A DNA stretch of 64,000 nucleotides from Strix aluco (lineage: Eukaryota; Chordata; Aves; Strigiformes; Strigidae), in the NCBI RefSeq assembly GCF_031877795.1, contig NC_133935.1, positions 87,612,748 to 87,676,747 on the forward strand, read 5' to 3'. The position numbers and the translations under genes are program-made. The notes beneath the pieces were generated by a model that saw only the letters and a list, made by a program, of their open reading frames with translations, searched no databases and was not told the origin of the DNA. Within the stretch, counting starts at the first letter, position 1. The number at the start of each line of letters is the position of its first letter. Below, piece after piece: positions 27,207 to 38,800 of the stretch.

Positions 27207-30200
27207 TCAGAAGGAGTTGATAAAGTTCAGATACGCATTCAGGAAGCCTGTCGGATCCTCCAGCTGTGGATAGTGGCTAATGTGGTCGTCCAGCACAGAT
27301 ACCGTGGACGTGGGAAGCACCTTCCTGTCAGAAGAACGCAGCAAATTAAGCACAGGAACTGCCGCTCGGCCCACAACCACCCAGGTGCTACCAGTGAGGA
27401 GGAGAGAACCCTCTCACACAGTTGGGATTCTGCTCATAGCATGGTTTTGGGACAAAAAAGGCTGTAGCGGCTACAGCTGATCACTCTTCCAAGTGGTGGA
27501 TTTACTTCAGGTTAGTTTGGAAGAGAAGACTCCCTCAATCGATAAATCTTACTTCAGTCTGATGCGGTTTTAAAATGCATGACTGATTTGACTTGAGAAT
27601 TGTGACTTTTGGTGCCTAAAATGGGGAAGCGATTTCCAAACTGCTTCTCTGGCTGAATCGCGTGGCTGTGCAGGTTAGGGGGGGGAATTAAAAACAGCCT
27701 TGTTGGGGTTTTTTTGGAAAAATCCAAGACAAAATCTCCCTCAAAATGAAAGCCCCGTTGCATATTCCCACTTTGTGGCAGGTATTGTCTTACTTGTAAA
27801 GCTGAAGAAACTCTGGGTGTGGATTCACAGGGTCCAGGGGCCCGTAGATCAGATGCACTGCAAGAAAGAAGCGCAGACAGAGCTTTTATACCCAAGGACA
27901 TCCCTAAACCAAGCCAAGGAAACCTGTTGCAGACATGTTCCCCCCTCGCATGGAGCTCAGGAAGCTTTCAGCAGAGCATTGAGCAAACCAGCTGCCAAAG
28001 GGGCTCTTGCTTCTCTGCCCTGGGGGTCAAGTTCAGCCTCCAACCCTCCTCCTGCAAACACCAAACTTGCCTTGAGTGGTTGCAACTTCTCCTGAGCTTG
28101 AAAAGCACCTCAGCTTGCCTGGGCTGGAGAAACTGGAGGCTCCGTGGAACAAACTCTTTTTTTTTCCTCTTACTTTAATAATTTCACAACTCTCCGCTGT
28201 AACTGAGCCATAAACAAGAGCAGGGAATTTTGTTACCCCCTGCACAAACTGGATTTGAGCCACGTCGTCTTCATCATTAGTGGAAGGAGCCAACACCGCC
28301 TTCCAGTGCCTGCAGGCGAGGCGGGTGATTCCCAACATCCCAACCAGTAAATCGAAGAAAATGGATTCCTACTCACATGGGACAGAGGTGGACATCAAAG
28401 CCCCAACCCAGCGGTCTCTGTGCTTCTTTCTCTGGTTTATGTACTGCAAAATACTGAAGAGAAACCTGTTGTTATACAGCAGACGATGCCTCGAGGTGTT
28501 GCACAGCCTGGAAATGGCTTTATTTAGGAAGGGAGAAACAACCTGCAGTCTGGGGAGATGGGAGGATAAGGTTTGAATCCTTCCCAGCTGAGATGGTAGC
28601 AAATTTGTGTCCTCTGCTCCCAGTCAAACGCCACGGCGTTGTAAAAAAGGGGGTGAACTGTCGTAACCTTTGTGCTGGGCGATGCAGTGAATCGTAGAAT
28701 CCCAGAATCATCTCGGTTGGAAAAGCCCTTGAAGATCCTCCAGTCCAACCATGAACCTCACCCTGACCGTTCCCAACTCCACCAGATCCCTCAGCGCTGG
28801 GTCAACCCGACTCTTCAACCCCTCCAGGGATGGGGACTCCCCCCCTGCCCTGGGCAGCCCATTCCAACGCCCAACAACCCCTTCTGCAAAGAAATCCTTC
28901 CTAAGAGCCAGTCTGACCCTGCCCTGGCACAGCTTGAGGCCATTCCCTCTTGGCCTGCCGCTGGTTCCTTGGCTCAAGAGACTCATCCCCCCTCTCTGCA
29001 CCCTCCTTTCAGGGAGTTGCAGAGGGCCATGAGGTCTCCCCTCAGCCTCCTCTTCTCCACACTAAACCCTCCCAGTTCCCTCAGCCGCTCCCCATCACAC
29101 CTGTGCTCCAGACCCTGCACCAGCTCCGTTGCCCTTCTCTGGACACCCTCGAGTCATTCAATGGCCTTTTTGGAGTGAGGGGCCCAAAACTGAACCCACT
29201 CATCGAGGGGCGGCCTCACCAGTGCCGAGCACAGGGGTGAGATCCCTTCCGTGTCCCTGCTGGCCACACTCGTGCTGATACAAGTCAGGATGCCACTGGC
29301 CTTTTTGGCCACCTGGGCACACTGCTGGCTCATTATCAATCAATCCCCCCCCAGGTCCCTCTCTGACTGGCAGCTCTCCAGCCACTCCTCCCCAAGCCTG
29401 TAGCGCTGCTGGGGGTTGTTGTGGCCCAAGGGCAGAACCCGGCATTTGGCCTTAGTGAAACTCCTCCAGTTGGCCTCAGCCCATGCTCCAGCCTGGTGAG
29501 TGAGTCACAGTGAGCTGCAGTCAGCCAGCAAATGAGCACCAAAAGGTTGATTTACCCCTTAACAAACCTCGTGCTGCTTTGCTTGGGCAGCAGGGCTAAA
29601 AGGAGGGTTGCAATCAGATCCTACAAATGGTCAGGGCAGAAATCAGCCACCGCAGAGGCAGCACCATCTGAGCGCTCCCATGCTCACAGGCATCACGGCG
29701 GCTCTGAAACCGTTTCAGTGCCCCGCAGAAGAGGAGCCAGCGTGGAGGAACGCAGGAGAAGAGGAAATTGCACTGGTCTGGTCTTGCAGTGAAAATCTGA
29801 ACTGCTAACAGCTCCTCAGCCTGTCTCCTCACCCCAGCCAGCAACGTGGTGACTCCTCGCTTCAGCACAGCTCTTGGGGGCTGAGGCTCACAATTTAAAC
29901 CTCAGGTTCAAGTCAGTTGGGTTATAAAAAGCCTTCCAAGGATGGGAAGCTACACTAAATAAACATACTGATACTCTGACACATGGCATTTAAAGGGCTG
30001 GAGATATTTTGGCACTGAGCTTCCCATCAGGTCTGTGCTGCCAACAAAGGTGACACAGCAAAAATTTGCCACGACGTGACTTGCCAAAGGGGCAGTTTGT
30101 CAGCCAGTGTAGCCATTGCTGGGCTTGGGCGTGTATCCCTCGTTACAAAAGGCAATTAATGAGTGCCCTTGGGTAAGGCTGAGCTGTCTGGTCCTTACTG

Positions 30201-33200
30201 GGATTTGTCTGAAGATGGTGGGAGGAGAGAGGAGTTTGTATGCTGGGGGAGAAGGGGACACAGAGGTCCCACTGAATGGGGATACTGAACTCACAACCAC
30301 CAGCCCAAGGTCCTGCCAAAAATCCCAAACTGGAGAAAACCAGATTTAGCTCCAGCTGTTAATAAAAACGACAGATTCAAGCCCCTAACTTCTAAAGGAG
30401 AAAAAAAACCCCACATTGTACATCTCCAGCGTCGTCCTTCTCCCAGTGTGCAGGCTCAGATCCTCCTGATTCGACTTCGTTTACCTGCCTTGCACCATCC
30501 CAGCAAGAATCCCTGCTCCTGCATCACCGCCCAGCTCTTTTTTGGGGTGTGATGATGATTCCAGACCCAGCAGAAGCAGCTGGAGGCTCTGGGGTGCCAG
30601 TGTCCAGGGACCTGGCTGAGCTCTGGTAACCTCCGAGCTGCTGCATGGCTCTGCCTGCAAACAGAGGGATGCCATGGGTGTAAAACTAAGCTCAGGCAGC
30701 AATTAACAGTGACATACATACCTGTCAACAACGAGATTGCCGTCGTTGGTCCGCACCACTGTCCACATGTCCCAGTACTCTGCCTGCGAAGGCTGCGTGT
30801 AGGGCCCAAAGACAGCCCCAAGCCTGGAAAAAAAAAAAAAAAAAAGTTCAGAGCGGCACGGCAGTAGCCGTGTTAGCAGACAACTCAAAAACTAGCCAAA
30901 GGCAAAAAACCCCAGTTGAGCGCTTCCAGCTTCTACTGTGAAACATGTGGGTGCAAGCACAGCATTGTAAATCATCCCCCGAAGGCACCCAGTGTTGGAC
31001 TTGGCCAGTTTAAAGGGCTTTTTGGAAAAAAAAAAAGGGGTTGCAACATCTGATAAAAATATGTATCTGATCGCGTGCCGTATGTGATTAGGGTTTTCAT
31101 TGCCTCTGTAACCGGCGCGAGTCCAATACTCATGGGAGAGAAAGATTTCAGCGTATGGTGAAAAGCCGTGTGGTTTATTATTAGGCTGAAGCGCTTTGCC
31201 AACATGGAGAGGGAATGGCCCAGAAGATCAAGGGCGTTCAAATCCAGGGGCAAATCTCTCCTGGGACAGTGCCAGGGAAACCGCTCACCTGCCAAATACC
31301 CTAATTCCTACGTTGGTCCCCTCCCCGCTTGGCTCACGTCCCCCGTACGGGCTGTGCCCAGCAGCATGGAGACTCACCCTCTGGAGAAGAAAAAGAAGTT
31401 CATCAGCCGCGTGATGACAGGGGACAGCAAACCCCCATCCTTGAGGATCTTGGGCAGAAGGGAAAAAAAGAAACAGCACTACTCGGTATCATACAGATGG
31501 GTAAATCCTGCCTCCTCAGAGGGCTTTTCCCCTGGCTCCCCATATTCCGGCAGTTTCCCAGCTCAGCCCTGACCCTCAAGATGTACACGAGCTCTCGGCG
31601 GTGAGACGTCAGCGCTTCAAGGGGTGATTATTGGGATATTTGGATGCAATAAGCCGCACCCTGACAGCCCCTGCTTCTCCCCACCGCCTCTAACGATGCC
31701 TGTGAGCAGCTCAGGTGCCATTACCGAAGCGGGAAAAGCAGCAGGTATCTGAGGCAGGTAAAACCCCAAACTCACAGAGTCAGCCTTCTGCTCGAGGGGC
31801 GATTCAGTACGACTAGAGGGGGTAGCAGCTCACCTTCTGGATGAACCGGGGGTAGTGCGTTTCGGGGAAAATCCCTGGAAGGATGTCAAAGAACAGAGTT
31901 GTAGCGCTACAAGTGTTTTGCTCTGCATCTCCCAGTCTCTTCCCCGTCTTCATGGTGCCATGAAAGGTGGCACAGGCAGCCCCAGGACTGATGCTGCTGG
32001 TTAATTACAGCACCTTAATTGCAATTCGCTTGGGGTTTGGGTGGTGCTTTTTCTCAGACGGGAAGGCCATCCTGTCCTGTGGATCCCCATCCCTCTCAGC
32101 CCACCCACCCCACGACACTGGACAAACCTCACCTCCATTGGATAAACATAGGCTGTTGATCAAGATGCTTCCAGTTTTATTGTGCTCATACCTGGGCGAC
32201 AGAAGAGAAGAATGTGAAACACAATTAGACCTACAGGCTCCAAGAAGTGACCGACCAGCAGGTCAAATTAACAGTATCAGATCATCTCTGCTCCCCTGCT
32301 GTCCCTGGCTTGATAAAAAGGAGCTCGGGAGGGAAGTTAAACATCCTAGCAGCTGGGATCTGATGGATGGGAGCCTCAGATCTGCCCACCATGGATGTGT
32401 CCTGAGACCTCTCAGCCTTCGTTCAGCTGTAGGTACAGGGAAAAGGGGGTTCTGCGCTACATCCTTTCACTTATCTGCTGGAAATCGCCTTGATGGGGAC
32501 ACAACAAAAAGCAGCCAGAGCATCAGTAGTTGCAGTGACCTGTGCAGCAGCTCCTGTGCGACCGTATCCCCGTAATCGTGGGACAGGAGATTAATCCTCT
32601 GGTGGCGGAGGCCGAGGTGATGCACCAGCCCCTCAACGATGCTGGCTTGCTCAAAGATGGAGTAGCGGTGGGGCCTCTGTGAAGCAAAGCAGGAGAGGAG
32701 CCGCAGTGAAAGCCTGAGCCCACAAACTCCAGAATAAACACCCAAATGGAGAAATACGGGGTGGAGACCAGTAGTTTGCAATCCCGGACAGAGCAGTTGG
32801 GATGTCCTGGGCCAGCAGTTATGACCACAAGCCTATGGGAGCACTGCCCATGCCCCAGAGGGGTCAAGGTGTGCTTGGGAGTCACTTTAAACCCAAGTAA
32901 AGGTGAGGTGGTGACAGAGCCAATCTCCACCATGCACTTTCCTCATCCCCCCTGCTACTATAATGTCTTATTCCTTTTCCAGATGTAAATGGGAGAAGAA
33001 ACTGGACTGCAAACGCCAATTTTCCGGGGATGCTGGCATGGCAGAACAACCTCTGGGCCAAAAGTGACTGCAAAAATCCTCTTCCCAGGCTACTTACAGG
33101 CTTGTCACTGAAACCAAATCCTACAAAATCCAGAGCAATCACCCGGTGAAACCGCTGGGTCAGCCCTTCCCAGATCTGGAAGAGAAATGCATTAAAAAAA

Positions 33201-34483
33201 AATAGCTAATGGGAGCAGAGAGAGGAAAAGTCTGTGGCAATGCACAGCCATGGATGGCCATGCTCCCGGCCGCTCCCCCAGACAGCACCTTCCAGCTCCA
33301 AGAAAACAGCAGGAGGTTGAAATTTCCCAATAAACAGCAAGACCATCCCCCAAAAAAGCCAAGAAATACTTGTGGGTCTTTTTCTCCTGCTTTGAGCTGG
33401 AGTGTGGGAAAGGGCAATGTGAAAAAAGCTCGGCTCCTGTGCAAGGCATGGGGAGAGGAACAGGGCTGCTATCCCAGAGCACAGTGGTGCCCCCAGCAGA
33501 AACTCCTCTGGAGCATTTCCCTCTCCGGGCTGAGCCCCGAGTCCATCTGCTCATCCCCGAGAGGGAGAAACCACGGGGTTTCCTGCTGGCATCCAACCCC
33601 CCCGTGCACTCACTCCCCTCACCTTGCACCAGTCGTAGCTGGAGGTTGGGAAGCCGTGTAGGAGGATGACAATGTCGGAGCTGCCAACAGCACCGGTTGA
33701 ATCTGAGGAGGGAACGAGGCACCTCAGGGTCAGCTTTCCCCCCCCCAATTTCCTCCCTTGTAAGACAGGTGTTGCCGTTCGAGCCCAACCAGCAGCTCGG
33801 TGTTACCTTTCCCTTTGCTCCCCCAAAACCAAGCGTGGGTTTGACTCACACAGAAGCTTCCCAGTGCCAGCGTGGCTTCGGAAACCCGGCCAGATGAGCC
33901 ACCGCAGCTTCTGGCACCAGCTACTTAATGCAAACTAAGGTTTTACTTAGCACAAATTAATTGCAGCTACACTTAAGTTGCTACACTGGGTGACAACCAC
34001 TCCAGCAAATAGGTTTTTTGGTATCTTTTCCTTGCTGTGACCGACCCATCAGAGGATCCTTCCCTATGAAGACCAAGGTATTGACACTGGTGCACAAGGA
34101 CCAACCTTCATGACTTCACTCAATTAAAACGTTTTGATAATGAACAGCCACACTGCACCTGGATCCATGCAGCAGCTCCCCTTAAAGCCATTATGTTTTG
34201 GGAGGGATTTGCCATCTCCCTGCCTGGCCTTGGGGACATCCCCAGGGCCACCGAGAGGAGCAAAGCCCCCAGCCCCGCTCCCCACCGAGATGGATGAGGT
34301 GTCCCCAGGGCTCGGTGCGGCCCCGTCACCTCTGTAGAAGATGTTCTGGTCCTTGTAGGTGAAGTAGCCTCCGGAGGACCTCCAGGAGAGGAGAGCTGGG
34401 GAGAGCTTGGGGGGTGGGATGTGCAGGTAGACGGCGAGAAGGGGCACGCTCAGCAGCCCCACCTGCACCCACAACTCCTTCAT
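27207..34483 (-). CDS. MEST: mesoderm-specific transcript, alpha/beta hydrolase
   Basis: ER-membrane alpha/beta-hydrolase-fold protein of uncertain substrate, linked in mammals to growth and adipocyte size, where it is paternally expressed. Coding exons in transcript order: 34484-34330 (ATG at 34483), 33702-33623, 33175-33098, 32676-32540, 32191-32133, 31874-31834, 31448-31378, 30823-30722, 28453-28377, 27857-27794, 27324-27207. They join in phase to 326 aa, the length of the short human isoform. An N-terminal hydrophobic anchor spans about residues 7-20. The oxyanion HG is at 67-68, the nucleophile elbow S-H-D-Y-G-D at 136-141 (Asp138, dehalogenase/epoxide-hydrolase type), and candidate catalytic histidines are at 302 and 305 ([13 protein letters not shown]). 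The acceptor before exon 2 sits one base before ATG. The upstream exon carries a stop in the relevant frame, so the longer mammalian N-terminus is not encoded. Intron 9 holds a CR1 and intron 1 a minisatellite. Confidence 0.97.
28690..29500 (-). repeat. CR1 LINE in a MEST intron (young subfamily)
   Basis: The longest CR1 copy in the window, about 810 bp, on the minus strand (the same strand as MEST). The 3' tail is at 28690 (GAATCGTAGAATCCCAGAATC on the + strand, 20-base core). The element extends into the reverse-transcriptase C-terminal coding part up to about 29500. It lies in the intron between the exons ending at 28453 and 30722. Its 3' 250 bp are nearly identical to the copies at 17630 and 52746. 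Confidence 0.92.
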
Positions 34484-34689
34484 CCTGCGGGAGAGAGTGA
34501 GGCGCCTGTCTACCAGGATTTGCCCCATAACCCCCATGTGCCCCTAACCCACCTCCTTGCCCCCATAACCCCCATGTCCCCATAACCCAACTCCACATCA
34601 ACATAACCCACCTCCAAGTCCCCCAAACCCCCACATCCCCATAACCTGCACATCCCCAGGCTGGCAGGTCCATGAAAGTGGTCTCTGCA

Positions 34690-35275
34690 GTAAAGGTTAG
34701 GGGTCTGAGGGGGTATGTGGGCCCCACTGGGGGTCTGAGGGAGGACATGGGCTCCATAGGAGTTTTAAGGGGGTGTGTGACCCCACTGGGGTTCTGAGAG
34801 GGAATGTGGACCCCATAAGAGGTCTCAGGGGGGACATGGGCCCCCCTGGGGGTCTGACAGGGGACATGGTCCCATATGGGGTCTGAGGGGGGACATGGGC
34901 CCCACTGGGGGTCTGGGGGGGGAAATGGGCCCATAGGGTGTCTGAGGGGGGACACGGGCCTACTGGGGGTCTGCGGGGGGACATGGGCCCTACAGGGGTT
35001 TTAAGGGGGTGTGTGACCCCGCTGGGGTTCTGAGGGGGAATGTGGGCCCCATAAGAGGTCTCAGGGGGGACACGGGCCCCCCTGGGGGTCTGACAGGGGA
35101 CATGGTCCCATATGGGGTCTGAGGGGGGACATGGGCCCCACAGGGGTTTTAAGGGGGTGTGTGACCCCACTGGGGTTCTGAGGGGGAACGTGGGCCCCAC
35201 TGGGGGTCTGGGGGTGCACATGAGCCCATAGGGGGTTTTGAGGGGGAACGTGGGCCCCAACCTGGGGCTGGTGGT
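34690..35275. repeat. GC-rich minisatellite in MEST intron 1
   Basis: Tandem array of a basic unit of about 30 bp built on GGGGTCTGAGGGGGGACATG followed by GGCCCCACTG. The purine-rich G strand is the + strand. A higher-order pattern is visible: the marker TTTTAAGGGGGTGTGTGACC recurs at 34763, 34999 and 35147 (spacings 236 and 148 bp), with long stretches copied between. The array ends close to the CpG island. The long proline-rich minus-strand open frames across it are by-products of the repeat, not proteins. Confidence 0.9.
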
Positions 35276-35549
35276 CAAAGGGAAACAGAAATGGGGGGGC
35301 CCCTAAAGCCCCGCCCACAGGCCGCACCCTCGCTAAGCCCCGCCCACACAAACAAGCCCCGCCCCCTCACCCCCAGCCCCGCCTCTCCACGGGCCGAGCC
35401 TCGCCCTCAGCCAGCCACGCCCCCCGCCCCCCTCCCTGCCGCGCGCCCCCTGCCCTGAGAGAGTCGGGCCCCACCCCTCGGCGGCGGTGGGCGGAGCCTC
35501 CGCGCGTGGCGGGGCCGCGGGGCGGGCGGCGGGACCGCGCGCGCCTCAC

Positions 35550-35620
35550 CTGCCTCAGGTACCTCGGCCGCGCGCCGGCACGGCGCTGGCCCCGCCCCGC
35601 GCATGCGCCGCCCGCCGCCC
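35550..35620 (-). other. MEST: MEST untranslated first exon (inferred)
   Basis: On the minus strand a good donor (GAGGCAG followed by GTGAGG) ends an exon at 35550, inside the CpG island. Spliced to the acceptor at 34485, it reads into the ATG of the 326-aa form. The frame feeding that ATG carries an in-frame TGA seven bases before the donor, so the exon is untranslated. The 5' limit is a guess. Confidence 0.55.
35599..35608. promoter_or_regulatory. NRF1 site
   Basis: Perfect palindrome GCGCATGCGC flanked as CGCGCATGCGCC, which fits the NRF1 consensus. It lies at the MEST edge of the shared promoter. Confidence 0.65.
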
Positions 35621-35667
35621 CGCCCCGCTCCCCGCGCGTCACGGCGCGTGCAGCCGCGGCGTCCCCG

Positions 35668-35680
35668 GTTGCCCGGCGAC
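35668..35680. promoter_or_regulatory. X-box-like RFX site
   Basis: GTTGCC-C-GGCGAC: two inverted half-sites with one spacer base. The left half fits GTNRCC exactly and the right half differs from RGYAAC at one position. RFX factors bind such elements in promoters of ciliary genes, and CEP41 is one. It lies about 180 bp upstream of the CEP41 ATG. Confidence 0.5.
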
Positions 35681-35723
35681 GCTTTAGCGCTGTCAGCCGC
35701 TCGCGCCCCCTACGCGGCGCCTG

Positions 35724-35752
35724 ATTGGCCGCCGGCGCGACGGGCGGCCAAT
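35724..35752. promoter_or_regulatory. inverted pair of CCAAT boxes
   Basis: ATTGG at 35724-35728 and CCAAT at 35748-35752, facing opposite ways. They are candidate NF-Y sites in the centre of the MEST/CEP41 divergent promoter. Confidence 0.6.
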
Positions 35753-35859
35753 CGGGGCGAGGGTAGTTGCGGGGTGGGACGCCAGAAGCGGACGGCGGGT
35801 GGTCGGGCGGGAGTGAGGGAAAGAGGGGAGCGGCGGGGAGGAATCTCCGTTGCGGGAAG

Positions 35860-38800
35860 ATGTCGAGCAGGAGGAGTATCGGGAACCCGGAGGTGGGATG
35901 AGGGACCCTTCCCCTCGCCGTCACCCTCCCGCCGGCGGGCGGGGGGAATCGGGGGGCCGGGCCAGAGAGCGGCGGCGGCGGCCTCCGCTCCTGACGGGGG
36001 CAGCCCTGGGTGGCCCATGGGGCTCTGGGGCTCCAGCGGCCGGGGCGTTTCTGGGAGTTGCTGTGGGGACCGGAGGGGGGGTGGGCGGAGGGCGGCTCTC
36101 GAGGGCCTCGGTGGGCCAGTGCAGCATCCAGAGGCGTTACTCGGAGCGGGCGGGAGGTTTCCTGGGGCCCCTAGAGCTGGGCGTGCTCAGGGTGAATTGC
36201 GGGTGGAGACGAAAGGGGAGAGAAATTTGCCTTTTGAGGCTCTAAAGTGGCGGTTTGGCAGGGGATTTAATACAGAGTTGGAGATCCAGAGGTCTGTCGT
36301 CCTGCCTGAGAGCAGAGGATGTCTGAGAGGATGCCTGTGGTCTCGCTCCTCTTTTTGTTGTCTCTGAGAGCTCTTCAAATTGCCTTTTCTGTTAATGGGG
36401 GTTTTTTTGCCTTTAAAACAAATACATGACTGTATGTTGACTTCCTCTTATATTTTCATTTTTAAAACAGTATTTAACCAGGCGCATCCCTCAGAATCCC
36501 AGATACCAACATATAAAAACCCGCCTTGATACTGGTAAGTGAAATCGTTGTAAGGTAAAAAAACCAAACGTGAATCTAGGAGTATACAAAAATATGATGA
36601 ATCTCTTAACTGCCTCTGTCCTGAGCTACTTTACCCCAGATACTGTGGAGCTATGTCAGAACTTGCATTGCGATCGTGATGTCTCTGTTGTGACAGTTTC
36701 CACAGGAATTACTGATCTTGGAGTTTCTGTATGTGGGCTTTTCTTGTATAAACTAATACCTTGACAAGGGTTTCATTCAAGATAATTACTTAAGGGGTGT
36801 CTTTGTGGATTTTTTGTTGTTAAAGTGGTTCAATTTTATCCAGTAATCTCTGCTTATAGTATCCACATAAAAATGTTGGCAAAGTGACAGTGTGGCCCCA
36901 GTTGTGCTTGAAGCAGCATGTTGGAGGTAGGATTTGAATACCAAGGTCCTGATTTTAGCTCCCTTAGAGAGAGGGCTGTAGTGTACTGAGTTTTAAGGAG
37001 TGACTTTCTGAAGGCGATGACTTTGTTCTCCAAAGCATTGTCAAAACAACTTATGCTTTTGAGTAGAGAGGGCTTGGTGTGGAACTTGTAAACTGGAAGG
37101 CTGTTTTTCTGGAATAACGCTGTTCTGATTCTTGTTGGTTGACAAGAAGCTCAACGTGAGCCAGCAATGTGTGCTGGCAGCCCAGAAAGCCACTCGTGTG
37201 CTGGGCTGCACCCAGAGCAGTGTGGGCAGCAAGGCAAGGGGGGGGATTCTCCCCCCCTCTGCTCCGCTCTCGGGAGACCCCCCTGCAGTGCTGGGTCCAG
37301 CTCTGGGGGCACCAACAGCAGAAGGACACGGACCTGCTCGAGCGGGGCCAGAGGAGGCCACAAAGATGCTCGGGGGGCTGGAGCACCCCCCTGTGAGGAC
37401 AGGCTGAGAGAGTTGGGGGGTTCAGCTGGAGAAGAGAAGGCTCCGGGGAGACCTTAGAGTGGCCTCCCAGGACTGAAAGGGGCTACAGGAAAGGGGGGAG
37501 GGACTCGTCATCAGGGGGGTAGGGATAGGACGAGGGGGAATTGTTTTAAACTGAAAGAGGGTGGATTTAGATGAGATATAAGGAAGAAATTCTTTATTGT
37601 GAGGGTGGTGAGGCCCTGTCACAGGTTGCCCAGAGAAGCTGTGGCTGCCCCCTCCCTGGAAGGGTTCAAGGCCAGGTTGGACGGGGCTTTGGGCAACCTG
37701 GGCTAGTGGAAGGTGTCCCTGCCCGTGGCAGGGAGGTTGGAACTGAATGATCTTTAAGGTCCCTTCCAACCCAAACCATCCTGTGATTCTGTGAGTAGCA
37801 GGGTGTGGATATTCTGTAGTCCTCCCTGAAAATCCTGTAAAATAAAACTCGAGTGCATTCTGTAGAAAAACTGAAGCAGCGCCTGTGGGTATATATAGAA
37901 GATTTGAGCTCCTCTGGTCATGAACGTTTGCAGTGACTTCCTCTCTCCAGTATGGAGGCTTTAACCTCTGGACCACTGCCCGTTCCCAGAGGCGGTTGGC
38001 AGTCGGAGTCCTGCAAGTCCTTTGACTGACTTTGCTATTTAGCTCGGCCTTCCTTGCGATAGAAAAGCACGAAGAGGAAAATCGTGGTACTTTTGATTTA
38101 TGGATGCCTTGTATTGTCATGGTGAAAGAGGATCTACAACAAACACTTGTAATCATAGTCTGATATTTTCCTCCCCTAAAAAATCTAGGTCTTAATAGCA
38201 CTGAAGAAAATCACTAATTAAAAAATTGTAATGAACTGATTTTTTTTTTTTTTTTTTTTTGGTTACAGGAAACAGTTTAACAAAATACACTGAGAAATTG
38301 GAAGAGATCAAAAGAAGTGAGTATCTGGAGAGGAGCAGAATGTAACTTGCGGTGAGTTAGTTCCAAACTGAAGGAGCATCGAGGAACAGGGGGTTGAATC
38401 CCAGGCCCTCCGTTTGCTTGGAGATCTCCACTCCGATGGTGCCCACAGCCTTTTTCAGGGATGAACTGTAGAAACACGCAGCAGCAGGATACAAAGATGG
38501 TTGGTTCTTTGCTGGGCACCTTCCACTTTGTGCTGTGCCTTATTTCTCTGTCTCTCACAGTGCTTTACAGATTTAACTTAAGAAACCAGGCAGGCAGATC
38601 TAGGAGTCTTTCCAGATCCTTCTTTGTGCAATTTTTGTTATTGAGTGGAAACCAGACAGGAAGAGGTTTTCTGGACTAAGAAACTAGACTAGACTCATCT
38701 GGGAAGACTCAGACTGCGCTTCTGAGATTTTATTTCACTTCTAGGTAACAACTTGAGATCCTTTACCTTTGTATAATTGTCGCATACTTAGATTTCTATC

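Larger units (their letters stand above)
35290..36260. promoter_or_regulatory. bidirectional CpG island, MEST (−) and CEP41 (+)
   Basis: About 1 kb of very CpG-rich DNA between the divergent MEST and CEP41 genes. It covers the inferred untranslated first exon of MEST (donor at 35549) and the first coding exon of CEP41 (35860). It contains an NRF1 palindrome, an RFX X-box-like element and an inverted pair of CCAAT boxes, and no TATA box. The large open frames inside it on both strands follow from GC richness and are not genes. Confidence 0.85.

Noticed and set aside
31967-32575. 202-aa plus-strand open frame
   Set aside because: Antisense to MEST exons 5 and 6; no domain and no splice context of its own.
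34326-35278. 209- and 193-aa proline-rich minus-strand open frames
   Set aside because: Translation of the MEST intron 1 minisatellite; the repeat lacks stops by chance.
35603-36367. 254-aa plus-strand open frame and overlapping Arg/Pro/Ala-rich frames
   Set aside because: They come from the CpG island; GC richness suppresses stop codons, and the frame clashes with CEP41 exon 1.
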